Shown here: positions 15,117-22,757 of the stretch, piece after piece
Layout of the letters: the number at the start of each line of letters is the position of its first letter
Numbering within the stretch: the stretch's first letter is position 1
Assembly (NCBI RefSeq): GCF_001562015.1
Contig: NZ_LASA01000150.1
Span: forward strand, 1 to 34,047
DNA: 34,047 bases
Origin: Endozoicomonas arenosclerae
GTDB lineage: Bacteria; Pseudomonadota; Gammaproteobacteria; Pseudomonadales; Endozoicomonadaceae
Direction: 5' to 3'
Notes under the pieces: generated by a model
Databases searched by the model: none
Seen by the model: only the letters and a program-made list of their open reading frames with translations
Told to the model about the DNA's origin: nothing
Program-made: the position numbers and the translations under genes

Positions 15117-15656
15117 ATGAAAACAGGAAAATCCTTAGTGCTGACGGCACTGCTGGCAGTAATGCCAGTGGTGGCTGTTCAGGCCAAGCCGGTTGAAAAA
15201 CCGGCTGAAAAGCCAGCCGCCAAAGTGGAAGCAAAAGAGATCACCTGGGATGAGCTGATGCCCGCCCCGGATCAAAAAGTCATTGATCGCTACCAGGCTG
15301 GCAAAATGGAACGGGCTGATGTGATCGCTTACCTGGATAAGCTGGGTCAGACCCCCGTTGAAAAACTGGACAAGCGCACGGTAAGAATTCCGGGTTATCT
15401 GGTGCCACTGAATCTGGACAAGGATCAAAAGGCTACAGAACTGCTGCTGGTTCCAACCATGGGTGCCTGTGTACACGTACCACCACCGCCGCCTAACCAG
15501 ACCATCTATGTGAAATACAAAGATGGCATCAAGGTTGAAGAAGCAGGCTATACCCCTTATTGGCTGGTAGGCGCCCTGCACGTTGAGACCAACCAGTCAG
15601 AATATACAGAAACGCTGTATGCCATGACTGTGGATACCCTGGAAGTCTACAAGTAA
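15117..15656 (+). CDS. DUF3299 periplasmic protein, last gene of the zinc-uptake operon
   Basis: The protein is about 179 residues from ATG 15117. A signal peptide (SLVLTALLAVMPVVAVQA) leads into a Lys/Glu/Pro/Ala-rich linker. The core carries the DUF3299 hallmark RIPGYLVPL and GACVHVPPPPPNQ. DUF3299 proteins are usually encoded beside ZrgA-type ABC operons in marine gammaproteobacteria; the conserved Cys-x-His-x-Pro stretch may bind metal, which is unproven. An ATG at 15096 gives seven more residues, but 15117 has AGGAA at good spacing and a cleaner signal peptide. A hairpin precedes the gene and a second, shared terminator follows. Confidence 0.88.
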   Translation: MKTGKSLVLTALLAVMPVVAVQAKPVEKPAEKPAAKVEAKEITWDELMPAPDQKVIDRYQAGKMERADVIAYLDKLGQTPVEKLDKRTVRIPGYLVPLNLDKDQKATELLLVPTMGACVHVPPPPPNQTIYVKYKDGIKVEEAGYTPYWLVGALHVETNQSEYTETLYAMTVDTLEVYK

Positions 15657-15671
15657 GACTTGCTCGATGGA

Positions 15672-15705
15672 TTAAGAACCCTGAACTGACTACCAGGGTT
15701 CTTAA
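15672..15705. terminator. Bidirectional terminator between zinc operon and lipase gene
   Basis: TTAAGAACCCTG (15672-15683) pairs perfectly with CAGGGTTCTTAA (15694-15705), a 12-bp stem with a ten-base loop. The lipase stop codon lies inside the right arm. The two transcription units converge here. No long T-run is present on either side. Confidence 0.7.
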
Positions 15706-16865
15706 CCGGTAATAAAGTCGATGGATTTCTGCACCAGCTGACGGACATAGTTTGACAAGGCATTCAGCACATAGCGGATAAACCGCATAGTCATGTCTTT
15801 ACCTTCTCGGATACCGATCCCCAAAGCCCTCGCCATTTTTTTCACCAGACTGATCACCCAGCCGGAAACAGCCTCAGCGGCACTGAGTCCACGATTCAGA
15901 ATATAAGCCAGCTGATCAAGCAGTGTGGTTCCAGCCCCAAAAACAGTTTGAATCGTTATCGCAACGGCTTTGAGTACTTTCCTGATTACAAAACTGATGG
16001 CATAACTGAACATTCTCAAAGTATTGGCGGTCAGACTGACAAAGCTGTCAGACGACAACCATCTTTCTACTGCTGAATCTTCAACGGATTCATCATAAAG
16101 GGCTTCCAACACTTCCCAGCTCTTACTGCCGACACTGTTAATGTATTGAGCCATCTTATGATATTCCGGACTGATGAACTGTCCGGGGCTGGGAATGGAG
16201 TAAATGCCATCCTCCTGCAAATGCATAAATGGCCAGATAGGCACCATGGGAATAGGATCAGTACGGTGGTAAACCCGGAAGATGTTGCCTCCCTGCATCT
16301 TGTCTTCAAAACGGCGGACAAATCCTTCCAGACCCACCCTGGGACAGCCAAAGGTGTAAAGGTTTACCTGACTGGCTCGCCGGGTCTGCATAGCCCACTC
16401 AGCGGCAAGACTCGCCAGCGCACCGCCAAGACTGTGGCCAATGCAATGAATGGTGGTAATGGGGGTTTTCTGCCGGTCGAAGAACTGTTCAAGCTGGGGA
16501 CGAATCGACTTGAAGGTATTATTGAAGCCCAGGTGAACGGTATTACCACCCACTGAGCTGGAGAACCCTGCATTCAAATCGGTCAGTACGTCATAACCCG
16601 TTGCCGTTCCTCTGAGAATGATAAAAGCATCTCTGGAATAAACGCCCTTACCCTGGGAAACAATACCAAACCCGCTGGTTTTATTGATAATCAATCCACC
16701 CGCTTTCCCTTCCAGCTTGTTCTCAAGGCCTAAATCAAAATATTTTTTATTGGCTTTAAGAATCAGCTTCAGGTCAGGGTTCGTATCGGGATCAAGGTTG
16801 GCATTTTTTAAGATGTAGACGTCCGATGCCATTTGACTGACAATACTGGCCGATAGAACAGACAT
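15702..16865 (-). CDS. Class 3 lipase with long C-terminal helical region
   Basis: The N-terminal 220 residues form a lipase class 3 domain: FIILRGT, then the nucleophile elbow GHSLGG (Ser145), then YTFGCPRVG, and Asp203 in HRTDPIPMVP with His215 in FMHLQEDG, a complete triad. It should cut glycerolipid or phospholipid esters. Residues from about 260 to 387 are an unusual tail of amphipathic or hydrophobic helices (FSYAISFVIRKVLKAVAITI, VSGWVISLVKKM) that could bind or insert into membranes. There is no signal peptide. AAAGGGAG precedes the ATG. Neighbouring small secreted and membrane proteins make a secreted-effector cassette conceivable but unproven. Confidence 0.88.
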   Translation of the reverse strand: MSVLSASIVSQMASDVYILKNANLDPDTNPDLKLILKANKKYFDLGLENKLEGKAGGLIINKTSGFGIVSQGKGVYSRDAFIILRGTATGYDVLTDLNAGFSSSVGGNTVHLGFNNTFKSIRPQLEQFFDRQKTPITTIHCIGHSLGGALASLAAEWAMQTRRASQVNLYTFGCPRVGLEGFVRRFEDKMQGGNIFRVYHRTDPIPMVPIWPFMHLQEDGIYSIPSPGQFISPEYHKMAQYINSVGSKSWEVLEALYDESVEDSAVERWLSSDSFVSLTANTLRMFSYAISFVIRKVLKAVAITIQTVFGAGTTLLDQLAYILNRGLSAAEAVSGWVISLVKKMARALGIGIREGKDMTMRFIRYVLNALSNYVRQLVQKSIDFITG

Positions 16866-16901
16866 TTTGGAAACTCCCTTTCATACAATCCCGGTTTTTT
16901 A

Positions 16902-17411
16902 TTATTCGAATGTACAGCGAGTATCGAGCATGCTGGCTCCAAATCGATGAAGCTCTTCTTCTTCCTGGTTCAAATCACATTTAAAAATACCCTGTTTGCC
17001 CCCAAATTCGTCATTGGGTGCTTCGGTTCGCTTTGCTGCGTATAGAATTTCATAGGTCTCCCCCTCTACATCCAGCTTGATCTGGGTAGTGGCGACAAAC
17101 TCCAGAGGCAAAAGACTTCGGGTGATGGAACGCATATAGAGTTCAGGTAACTCAAAAAATCCCTGTTCATCCGTGGTGGCGGAATCGCTTTCCTTACCGA
17201 CATTATGCCAATCCACTTCACGGACAACGCGGGCATTTTTCACCGGCTCCCCGTTTTTCATGACCTGAACTTTAATGGCTGAAGCTATGCAGGCTTTCCC
17301 TGCATCAAAAATAGACATGGCAGTTCCTGCGGTAGAGAAAGAGATAAAGAAGAAGATGACAATCAGTCTAGCGAGTAGCTGACTTTTTATTATTGGTTTT
17401 ATAACCACCAT
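16902..17411 (-). CDS. DUF6795-like secreted protein, about 169 aa
   Basis: The protein has an N-terminal hydrophobic signal (LLARLIVIFFFISFSTAGTA). A single small beta-sandwich-like domain follows: VKNARVVREVDW, then TTDEQGFFELPEL, a carboxypeptidase-regulatory-like pattern of the kind seen in DUF6795 proteins. Three late Cys (KCDL, TRCTFE, and one near the N-terminus, GKACIAS) may form a disulfide. The family name is from memory and should be checked. The frame reaches GTG 17420, but ATG 17411 with GAG at good spacing is preferred. It lies directly upstream of the lipase on the same strand, 36 bases away, so the two are probably one operon. Confidence 0.65.
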   Translation of the reverse strand: MVVIKPIIKSQLLARLIVIFFFISFSTAGTAMSIFDAGKACIASAIKVQVMKNGEPVKNARVVREVDWHNVGKESDSATTDEQGFFELPELYMRSITRSLLPLEFVATTQIKLDVEGETYEILYAAKRTEAPNDEFGGKQGIFKCDLNQEEEELHRFGASMLDTRCTFE

Positions 17412-17528
17412 ATTGAGCACTCATAAAGACTGACTCGGGATGAGCAGACAGAATGCCACAGGAGAATTGAATAGATCAAATGTACAGAATGTGACCCGCT
17501 TCACTTTATTTTAATTAAAGCAATCATC

Positions 17529-17825
17529 TTAGTGAGACCACTCTTTGAAAATCCATTTCAGGTAACCTAAAAAATGCATGGCCGAAATCACCGCAACCAG
17601 CGCAATCACCAGACACGTCAGGCCGGAAATACCAAAGTAACTGCCACCAAAAAGCCAATACAAACCAAAAATGGGGATAGGGTAGCCCACCATACTCAGC
17701 AGTAAGAAGATCTGCCTTTTGGCATCACCATAAGGGTTATCAAAGGCTACAGGCGACATCATTAAAATCATGGGCCAGCCCAGCAGAAAAAATGTGACCA
17801 ATATATCCAGCAGCATCCCAATCAT
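17529..17825 (-). CDS. Small three- or four-helix membrane protein, 98 aa
   Basis: I do not recognise this protein. Almost the whole chain is hydrophobic, in about three or four membrane segments (MIGMLLDILVTFFLLGWPMI; FLLLSMVGYPIPIFGLYWLF; ISGLTCLVIALVAVISAMHF). It starts at an ATG with a weak upstream site and lies upstream of the DUF6795-like and lipase genes in the same direction, about 110 bases away. It could be an immunity-like or scaffold membrane partner of that pair; the order alone suggests it. Confidence 0.55.
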   Translation of the reverse strand: MIGMLLDILVTFFLLGWPMILMMSPVAFDNPYGDAKRQIFLLLSMVGYPIPIFGLYWLFGGSYFGISGLTCLVIALVAVISAMHFLGYLKWIFKEWSH

Positions 17826-17942
17826 TTTTATTATTTATCCTGTGCATTGAGCCTCGATATTATTTGAACAACCGAACGCTGTATAGTGTATTTCTTACAT
17901 CACCAGGTACAACTATCTCCTGGTGTTCATCGCTTTAGGACT

Positions 17943-18080
17943 TATCTGAAATTAACTTTCCTTGTTGAAACCCACTCAAAACCCGTTCGGGCTGAGCCTG
18001 TCGAAGCCCAATACCTCCGCCCTTCGACAAGCTCAGGGTGAACGGAGTCCAAGTGTAAATCGGGAAGTTATTTCGAGATA
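17943..18080. repeat. MITE-like palindromic repeat, copy 1
   Basis: The outer arms TATCTGAAATTAACTTTCC (17943-17962) and GGGAAGTTATTTCGAGATA (18062-18080) are imperfect inverted repeats. The core (17983-18045) is a second palindrome, CCGTTCGGGCTGAGCCTGTC and its complement-like partner CTTCGACAAGCTCAGGGTG. Copy 2 has the same plan. This is a nested, non-coding miniature element; the core type is common in many bacteria. Confidence 0.8.
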
Positions 18081-18109
18081 CACCCCTGGTCATTCTCAAT
18101 AGCTACCGG

Positions 18110-18793
18110 TTATTTGTAGACTCTGCGCACAGTCACTGTGGCAACAGATTCTCTCCAGTCGTAGGCAGAGCGAGCCAGGTCAGCTTCTCCGTGAATACCG
18201 GCACTGATATGAACAAAACCTTCACCACTTTCACCCGCCGACACTCCAGCACCACCACAAACCGGTCCGGGAATGTTTGCGCAAATCTCATCATTCGGCT
18301 CGGAACCGGCATCATAGGCAGAGGCACGGTAAGTTTTTGAACCGTACTTAGGCAGTTTTACACCACTCAGGGAGACAAAAGTATCGTTGGTGGGAATCAG
18401 CATAGCGGCAATACTGAGGCGCTTAACGCCATGACCGGCCTGAATTTCAAAAGTAGTAGACTGGCCAGGATTCAATAACCCTGCTGTGGAAGCCGTTTTA
18501 CTGACACTTCTGTAGGCGTCATCCAGAGCTGTTTTCAGAGGATTAATGTCTCCCCCTTCAGCCAGCTGTGACAGCTCATCAGAAGCAGGCTGACCCAGTT
18601 GGAACAAACGGAAGCTGTTTCTGTGGGTAGCGGCAAGAATCGGAGTAAACGACTGTCCACGAGTAATATTGGTCACTGTCACTTCATAAGTGGCAGCAGC
18701 CTGAGGGTAGTAACCTTTAAAATGATCCTCTGCCAGAACAGGCTGAGAACCCAAAAGCATACCTGCAGCAACAGCCAGAATTGTTCTTTTCAT
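18110..18793 (-). CDS. Spondin-domain secreted protein
   Basis: The protein is about 227 residues from ATG 18793. The signal peptide is MKRTILAVAAGMLLGSQPVLA. The mature part matches the spondin N-terminal-type domain: YEVTVTNITRGQSFTPILAATH, then FRLFQLGQPASDELSQLAEGG, and GEGFVHISAGIHG near the end. Spondin-type domains occur in secreted, often adhesive or matrix-associated bacterial proteins; the ligand is unknown. The frame extends upstream to 18859, but that would add 22 residues without a signal sequence, so 18793 is the better start. Confidence 0.85.
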   Translation of the reverse strand: MKRTILAVAAGMLLGSQPVLAEDHFKGYYPQAAATYEVTVTNITRGQSFTPILAATHRNSFRLFQLGQPASDELSQLAEGGDINPLKTALDDAYRSVSKTASTAGLLNPGQSTTFEIQAGHGVKRLSIAAMLIPTNDTFVSLSGVKLPKYGSKTYRASAYDAGSEPNDEICANIPGPVCGGAGVSAGESGEGFVHISAGIHGEADLARSAYDWRESVATVTVRRVYK

Positions 18794-18951
18794 GATGTTT
18801 ATTCTCGTCGTCCATAATAGTTTTTTAAGCAGCCGATCATGGCTGCATGATGAAGACAACTGCCTTCATTCTTTAACTACGAGACGCATCAATGAAAAGT
18901 TTCACCGTCACAAATATTTAACATCTTATTTTGAAACCCCTGTCATCCTTC

Positions 18952-20418
18952 TTACAACAAAGGGCTTAACAACTGAAAAAGACTTTCCAGGAATCGCTTG
19001 GTGACGGGTCGACGATTCCAGTCGTTCAAATGAACGGGTTCAGAACTCTGCATGTATTGATCCAGCAGAGTGGCCATGGTCTGCCCAAAAGCTCTGTCGT
19101 AGATAATCATGGTGACTTCATAATTGAGCCAGACACTGCGCATATCGAGATTTACCGTGCCAAACAGAATGGTTGAGCGATCTACCAGTACACACTTGGT
19201 ATGCAGCAACCCGCCTTTGAACTGCAGTATTTTTACCCCTGCATTCAAAAGGTCTTCATAGTATGAACGACTGGCATAGTGCACCATTCTTGAATCATTC
19301 CTGTGAGGCACCAGCAACTGTACATCCACCCCTCTCATAGCGGCTGATTTCAATGCCGTCAGCAAAGACTCATCCGGTACAAAATAGGGTGTGGAAATCA
19401 ATAGCTCTTCCTTGCTTTCATAAATGGCAGTCAGCAATACCTGATGCAACCTTTCCCGATCAATGCCTGGCCCCGAAGGCAGTACATGAACGTCTGCACC
19501 GATATAACAGCTCAGATAAGAAGGAGGAAACTCATAGGTGGCATTAAACGACGAATGCTTTTCACCGGTTTCAAGCGCTTTATCCCAGTGAGCAATTACA
19601 GCCATGACATGAGCAGGAATACCTTCCACCCTGACCATGGCATCAATCCATTGACCCACATTGGCGCCCTGGCGAAAGTGAACCGGATCAACCAGGTTAA
19701 AACTGCCACTCCAGGCAATTTCATCATCAATCACCAGAATCTTGCGATGGTTGCGGATATCAACTCGCTCGAACAACATCCTGACCAAACCTACCGGCAT
19801 GGATTCCGTAACACTGATACCTTCCAGTCGAAAGCGCCGGGCCCATTCACCCCGAAGAAACTGGCGACTGCCCACGGCATCAAGAATGACCATGCAATCC
19901 ACGCCACGTCGTGCAGCCCTGATCAGGGCTTCTGCCAGAACCTTGATTCGCCCCCGAGGTTCACAGATATAAAACTCCAGAACAATACTGTGCCTGGCTT
20001 TTTCAATGTCATGGAGCAGGCCGTGCAGAATCGTGTCGGTTTCATGGAACAGCTGGAGTTTGCTGCAGGGCAGTACCGGAATGCCCAGAGTCTGTTCTGC
20101 CAGCTTGTAAATACCGGTGTGTGGAGTATGAGATGGGCATTCCACCTGTCTTTGGGTGATGACCCGTGAAAGGTGGCTCGACCACTGTTCGTAGTCAGGG
20201 TATAAGTGTTCCAGCCGCTTGAGCCTTCTTGAGCCCAGACGCCTTGAACCAAAAAGCAGGTAAGAGAAAAAACCGGCTACCGGCAGAATAAACAGCATTA
20301 ACAGCCAGGCGAGTGTAACGCCTACAGGCCTTCGCTGCATGATGACGTGAATACCAAAAGCTATGATCAGGGCAAGATAGAGTCCCCCGAACAATGCACT
20401 GAGCCAACTGCTGTCCAT
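18952..20418 (-). CDS. cls: Cardiolipin synthase
   Basis: A 488-residue phospholipase D-superfamily protein. Two N-terminal membrane helices (about 5-60) are followed by two catalytic HxKxxxxD motifs: HRKILVID in NHRKILVIDDEIAWSGSFN, and HTKCVLVD in LLHTKCVLVDRSTILFGT. That layout and length match ClsA-type enzymes, which join two phosphatidylglycerol molecules into cardiolipin and release glycerol at the inner membrane. There is no clear ribosome-binding site before ATG 20418, and a hairpin lies upstream at 20455-20488. ClsB/C variants lack the N-terminal helices, so ClsA is favoured. Confidence 0.92.
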   Translation of the reverse strand: MDSSWLSALFGGLYLALIIAFGIHVIMQRRPVGVTLAWLLMLFILPVAGFFSYLLFGSRRLGSRRLKRLEHLYPDYEQWSSHLSRVITQRQVECPSHTPHTGIYKLAEQTLGIPVLPCSKLQLFHETDTILHGLLHDIEKARHSIVLEFYICEPRGRIKVLAEALIRAARRGVDCMVILDAVGSRQFLRGEWARRFRLEGISVTESMPVGLVRMLFERVDIRNHRKILVIDDEIAWSGSFNLVDPVHFRQGANVGQWIDAMVRVEGIPAHVMAVIAHWDKALETGEKHSSFNATYEFPPSYLSCYIGADVHVLPSGPGIDRERLHQVLLTAIYESKEELLISTPYFVPDESLLTALKSAAMRGVDVQLLVPHRNDSRMVHYASRSYYEDLLNAGVKILQFKGGLLHTKCVLVDRSTILFGTVNLDMRSVWLNYEVTMIIYDRAFGQTMATLLDQYMQSSEPVHLNDWNRRPVTKRFLESLFQLLSPLL

Positions 20419-20454
20419 TCAAACACTTGAGTGACGTTATTATCGACTGAAACC

Positions 20455-20488
20455 AGCCATGAGCTTGCAAGACTAGTGGCTCATGGCT
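20455..20488. terminator. 10-bp hairpin upstream of cls
   Basis: AGCCATGAGC (20455-20464) pairs perfectly with GCTCATGGCT (20479-20488). It lies between the exporter gene and cls, both minus strand. No T-run follows on the minus strand. It could be a weak terminator or a leader structure for cls. Confidence 0.4.
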
Positions 20489-20597
20489 GTCTGGAATATG
20501 AATAATAACGCTAAATCAGCGAAAGCGCAGAAAAACTGTTCCGGGATTAAATAAGCTATGAGCGAAAAATATATTTTTTCATCGCCCCTAGGAATAA

Positions 20598-20730
20598 TCC
20601 TGAAATAACTTCCTTGTTGAACTCTTCACAAACCCGTTCGGGCTGAGCCTGTCGAAGTCCAATACCACGACCCTTCGACAAGCTCAGGGTGAACGGAATC
20701 CGCATGTAAACCGGGAAGTTATTTCGAGAC
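20598..20730. repeat. MITE-like palindromic repeat, copy 2
   Basis: Outer arms TCCTGAAATAACTTCC (20598-20613) and GGGAAGTTATTTCGAGA (20713-20729) are near-perfect inverted repeats. The core (20634-20696) has the same 63-base palindromic plan as copy 1, with most differences at the arms' variable points. The outer arms are better paired than in copy 1, so this copy is probably younger. Confidence 0.82.
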
Positions 20731-20761
20731 AAACCTTTAGGGAGATGAAAAATTTTCACGG

Positions 20762-21553
20762 TTAAAAAAGTAAGTGAGAATATTCGTCCCACATTAGCTT
20801 GCCGGTCATCACCAACGAAATAATGACGATCATAGGGCGAATGATCTGCTGACCCCGCTTCACCACCATTCTGGAACCCAGTCTGGCACCGATAAACTGC
20901 CCTACCAGCATGATGCCACCCACCGCCCAGACGACTTGCCCACCCAGCATGAAGAACAACAAAGAAGCCACGTTACTGGTGCAATTCAGCACTTTGGTGT
21001 GTGCTGTTGCCGTGGTCAGGGAAAAACCCATCAGGCTGACGAAAGCAATCGCAAAGAAAGAGCCTGTACCCGGCCCGAAGAAGCCATCATAAAAACCGAC
21101 ACCCACACCGGCTGTGCAGGCAAAGGCCGTCAGACTCATTTTGGCAGCCGTTGCTTCTGTTTTTCGGGCTCCGGGAGAAAGAATAAAATAAGCGGCAATA
21201 CCCAATAACAGAAAAGGAATGATCTGCTTGAGTACAGAGGCGTCAATCATCTGAACCAGCACGGTACCCACTGCACTGCCGACAAAAGTCATGAAAATCG
21301 CAAAGCGCATGTCTTTGAGATTCACCAGACCTCTTCTGACAAAATACACACTGGCAGAAAATGATCCACCGGTACTTTGCAGTTTATTGGTAGCCAGAGC
21401 CTGGGCAGGTGACAAACCCACAGCCATCAGTGCAGGCACCGTGATCAGTCCACCGCCTCCGGCAATGGAGTCAACAAATCCGGCCAGCACCGCAACCGAA
21501 AACAGCAAAATACCCCAATCAAGGGTGAGTACAAAATCCAAAACAAGCCTCAA
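20762..21553 (-). CDS. yfcA: TauE/SafE-family (TSUP) exporter, YfcA-like
   Basis: A 263-residue membrane protein with seven to eight hydrophobic segments in two halves. The family's twin motifs are visible: VDSIAGGGGLITVPALMAVGLSPAQALATNKLQ in the first half, and GFYDGFFGPGTGSFFAIAFV, then TATAHTKVLN, in the second. TSUP proteins export sulfite, organosulfonates or other anions. The closest well-known relative by motif is YfcA, whose substrate is not firmly known. The promoter would lie in the 400-base gap before the tRNA operon, since the gene reads away from it. Confidence 0.9.
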   Translation of the reverse strand: MRLVLDFVLTLDWGILLFSVAVLAGFVDSIAGGGGLITVPALMAVGLSPAQALATNKLQSTGGSFSASVYFVRRGLVNLKDMRFAIFMTFVGSAVGTVLVQMIDASVLKQIIPFLLLGIAAYFILSPGARKTEATAAKMSLTAFACTAGVGVGFYDGFFGPGTGSFFAIAFVSLMGFSLTTATAHTKVLNCTSNVASLLFFMLGGQVVWAVGGIMLVGQFIGARLGSRMVVKRGQQIIRPMIVIISLVMTGKLMWDEYSHLLF

Positions 21554-21961
21554 ATAAATAGAATTTCCGGTCTTTAGATTTCCGGATTTTAGTCTACGGG
21601 GGATTGCCCCAAGTTATCTATTAGTGTGCAGACCTGAAAACAAACACGTAATCCGATCAATGCTTCTCCAATGAAGTGATCAAACACGTTCAAACTTTAT
21701 TTTGCTCAAGAGACTAGCTTTTTTAGAAAGTGACTCAAACTATTTTCTTTGTTTTTGAAAAATTCTTTTTTGTTGGATCAAGCCTGCACACGGAATGAAT
21801 TATCTTGATGTTTTGGGTGATTGCCTATCCGCAATTACAACAGGTTAACTTTTCAACACTTGCCTGTGGGTAAAATACTCAACTGGAACTGAACTCAATA
21901 AAAAGCGTTTGAGTGCACAGATAATGAGGGGACGTTTGCAATGTTTAAAGCAGCATAAACG
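21554..21961. other. Intergenic region between the exporter gene and the tRNA operon; no gene seen
   Basis: This gap contains the start side of the TSUP gene and ends at the tRNA terminator. It is AT-rich. I see no long frame with a ribosome-binding site, no tRNA and no convincing promoter pair. An upstream short frame around 21941 is only six codons long. Confidence 0.4.
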
Positions 21962-21990
21962 AAAAAAGCCCGACTGAAATCAGTCGGGCT
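21962..21990 (-). terminator. Intrinsic terminator of the tRNA operon
   Basis: On the minus strand a perfect 10-bp stem, AGCCCGACTG with CAGTCGGGCT and a four-base loop, is followed by six T. This is a textbook rho-independent terminator placed just after the last tRNA of the minus-strand operon. Confidence 0.92.
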
Positions 21991-21998
21991 TTAATATA

Positions 21999-22073
21999 TG
22001 GCTGGGGTGGAGGGATTCGAACCCCCGCATGTCAGGATCAAAACCTGATGCCTTACCGCTTGGCGACACCCCA
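21999..22073 (-). tRNA. tRNA-Gln (TTG), copy 1
   Basis: The minus strand reads TGGGGTGTCGCCAAGCGGTA... and ends in CCA. The anticodon loop TTTTGAT gives anticodon TTG (plus 22039-22041). It is 75 bases long with CCA encoded and matches the gammaproteobacterial Gln tRNA by its acceptor and T arm. The sequence is identical to the copy at 22237-22311. It is the last tRNA before the terminator. Confidence 0.95.
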
Positions 22074-22081
22074 ACAAATGA

Positions 22082-22158
22082 TGGTAGCTAGGGGCAGATT
22101 CGAACTGCCGACCCCAGCATTATGAGTGCTGTGCTCTAACCAACTGAGCTACCTAGCC
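22082..22158 (-). tRNA. tRNA-Met (CAT), elongator, copy 1
   Basis: The minus strand begins GGCTAGGTAGCTCAGTTGG and ends in CCA; the anticodon is CAT, in a loop flanked by GCACT and AATGC. It lacks the CGCGGGG start of initiator tRNA, so it is an elongator. The first base pair would be G1-U72, a wobble, in both copies. It lies only eight bases from the Gln tRNA that follows it in transcription. Confidence 0.94.
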
Positions 22159-22236
22159 ATCAATTTGGACCGTCATTCTGTTGATTTATCCGGCTAATGT
22201 CAACCGATTAAATCATCAAGAAAGATCAGTATAAAA

Positions 22237-22311
22237 TGGCTGGGGTGGAGGGATTCGAACCCCCGCATGTCAGGATCAAAACCTGATGCCTTACCGCTTG
22301 GCGACACCCCA
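22237..22311 (-). tRNA. tRNA-Gln (TTG), copy 2
   Basis: Identical over all 75 bases to the copy at 21999-22073. The flanking spacers differ between the copies, so identity is confined to the tRNA genes and is not from a recent whole-unit duplication. Confidence 0.95.
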
Positions 22312-22386
22312 GCTGCTGTCTCGTTGAGACGTTTTCGACGTTACCATGTTGATTTTGTGTGTCAATTGGCTGATTGACGTTCAACT

Positions 22387-22463
22387 TGGTAGCTAGGGGC
22401 AGATTCGAACTGCCGACCCCAGCATTATGAGTGCTGTGCTCTAACCAACTGAGCTACCTAGCC
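22387..22463 (-). tRNA. tRNA-Met (CAT), elongator, copy 2, first of the operon
   Basis: Identical over all 77 bases to the copy at 22082-22158, including the G1-U72 wobble pair and encoded CCA. It is nearest to the promoter at 22481-22509 and so is transcribed first: Met, Gln, Met, Gln. Confidence 0.94.
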
Positions 22464-22480
22464 GCCGAAAGATGGTGCGC

Positions 22481-22509
22481 ATTTTCAGGATTTAAGCCTG
22501 TCCTGTCAA
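22481..22509 (-). promoter_or_regulatory. Promoter of the tRNA operon
   Basis: On the minus strand a perfect -35 TTGACA (22504-22509) is followed by 17 bases and a -10 GAAAAT (22481-22486). A GC-rich discriminator, GCGCACC, follows before the first tRNA. Such discriminators are typical of stable-RNA promoters under stringent control. Confidence 0.75.
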
Positions 22510-22757
22510 CCGTTTAAGCGGCTTTTTTGGGATCTTTCAGAAAACCCTTATCTATATTTCGCTTTTAACAAGCCCATGGGAAATCGAATTCACCCCAGAG
22601 TGTTTTCATCAACAACACAGCCGCTCCTTGTTTCCTCCATTGCTCAAAACCATCGCTTCATTAGACCAATGTCTAGGCCCTTTGACGGTGTTCAGAGCGA
22701 ACTTAATTCCGGGTCATCAATCCAATTTCCAGATTCGAACAATTAACGGAGAAAACA

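Larger units (their letters stand above)
20419..20761. other. Intergenic region with a hairpin and a MITE-like repeat
   Basis: This gap holds the hairpin at 20455-20488 and MITE copy 2 at 20598-20730, and no gene I can support. A 78-codon frame across the repeat encodes the KGRGIGLRQAQPERV-type peptide, a well-known false ORF product of such palindromes. Confidence 0.6.

Noticed and set aside
19444-20169. A 241-codon plus-strand frame antisense to the cardiolipin synthase gene
   Set aside because: The minus-strand product carries both HKD motifs; the antisense frame shows no pattern of its own.
20556-20792. A 78-codon minus-strand frame containing KGRGIGLRQAQPERV
   Set aside because: It runs through the MITE-like repeat; peptides of this type are known false ORFs created by the palindrome.
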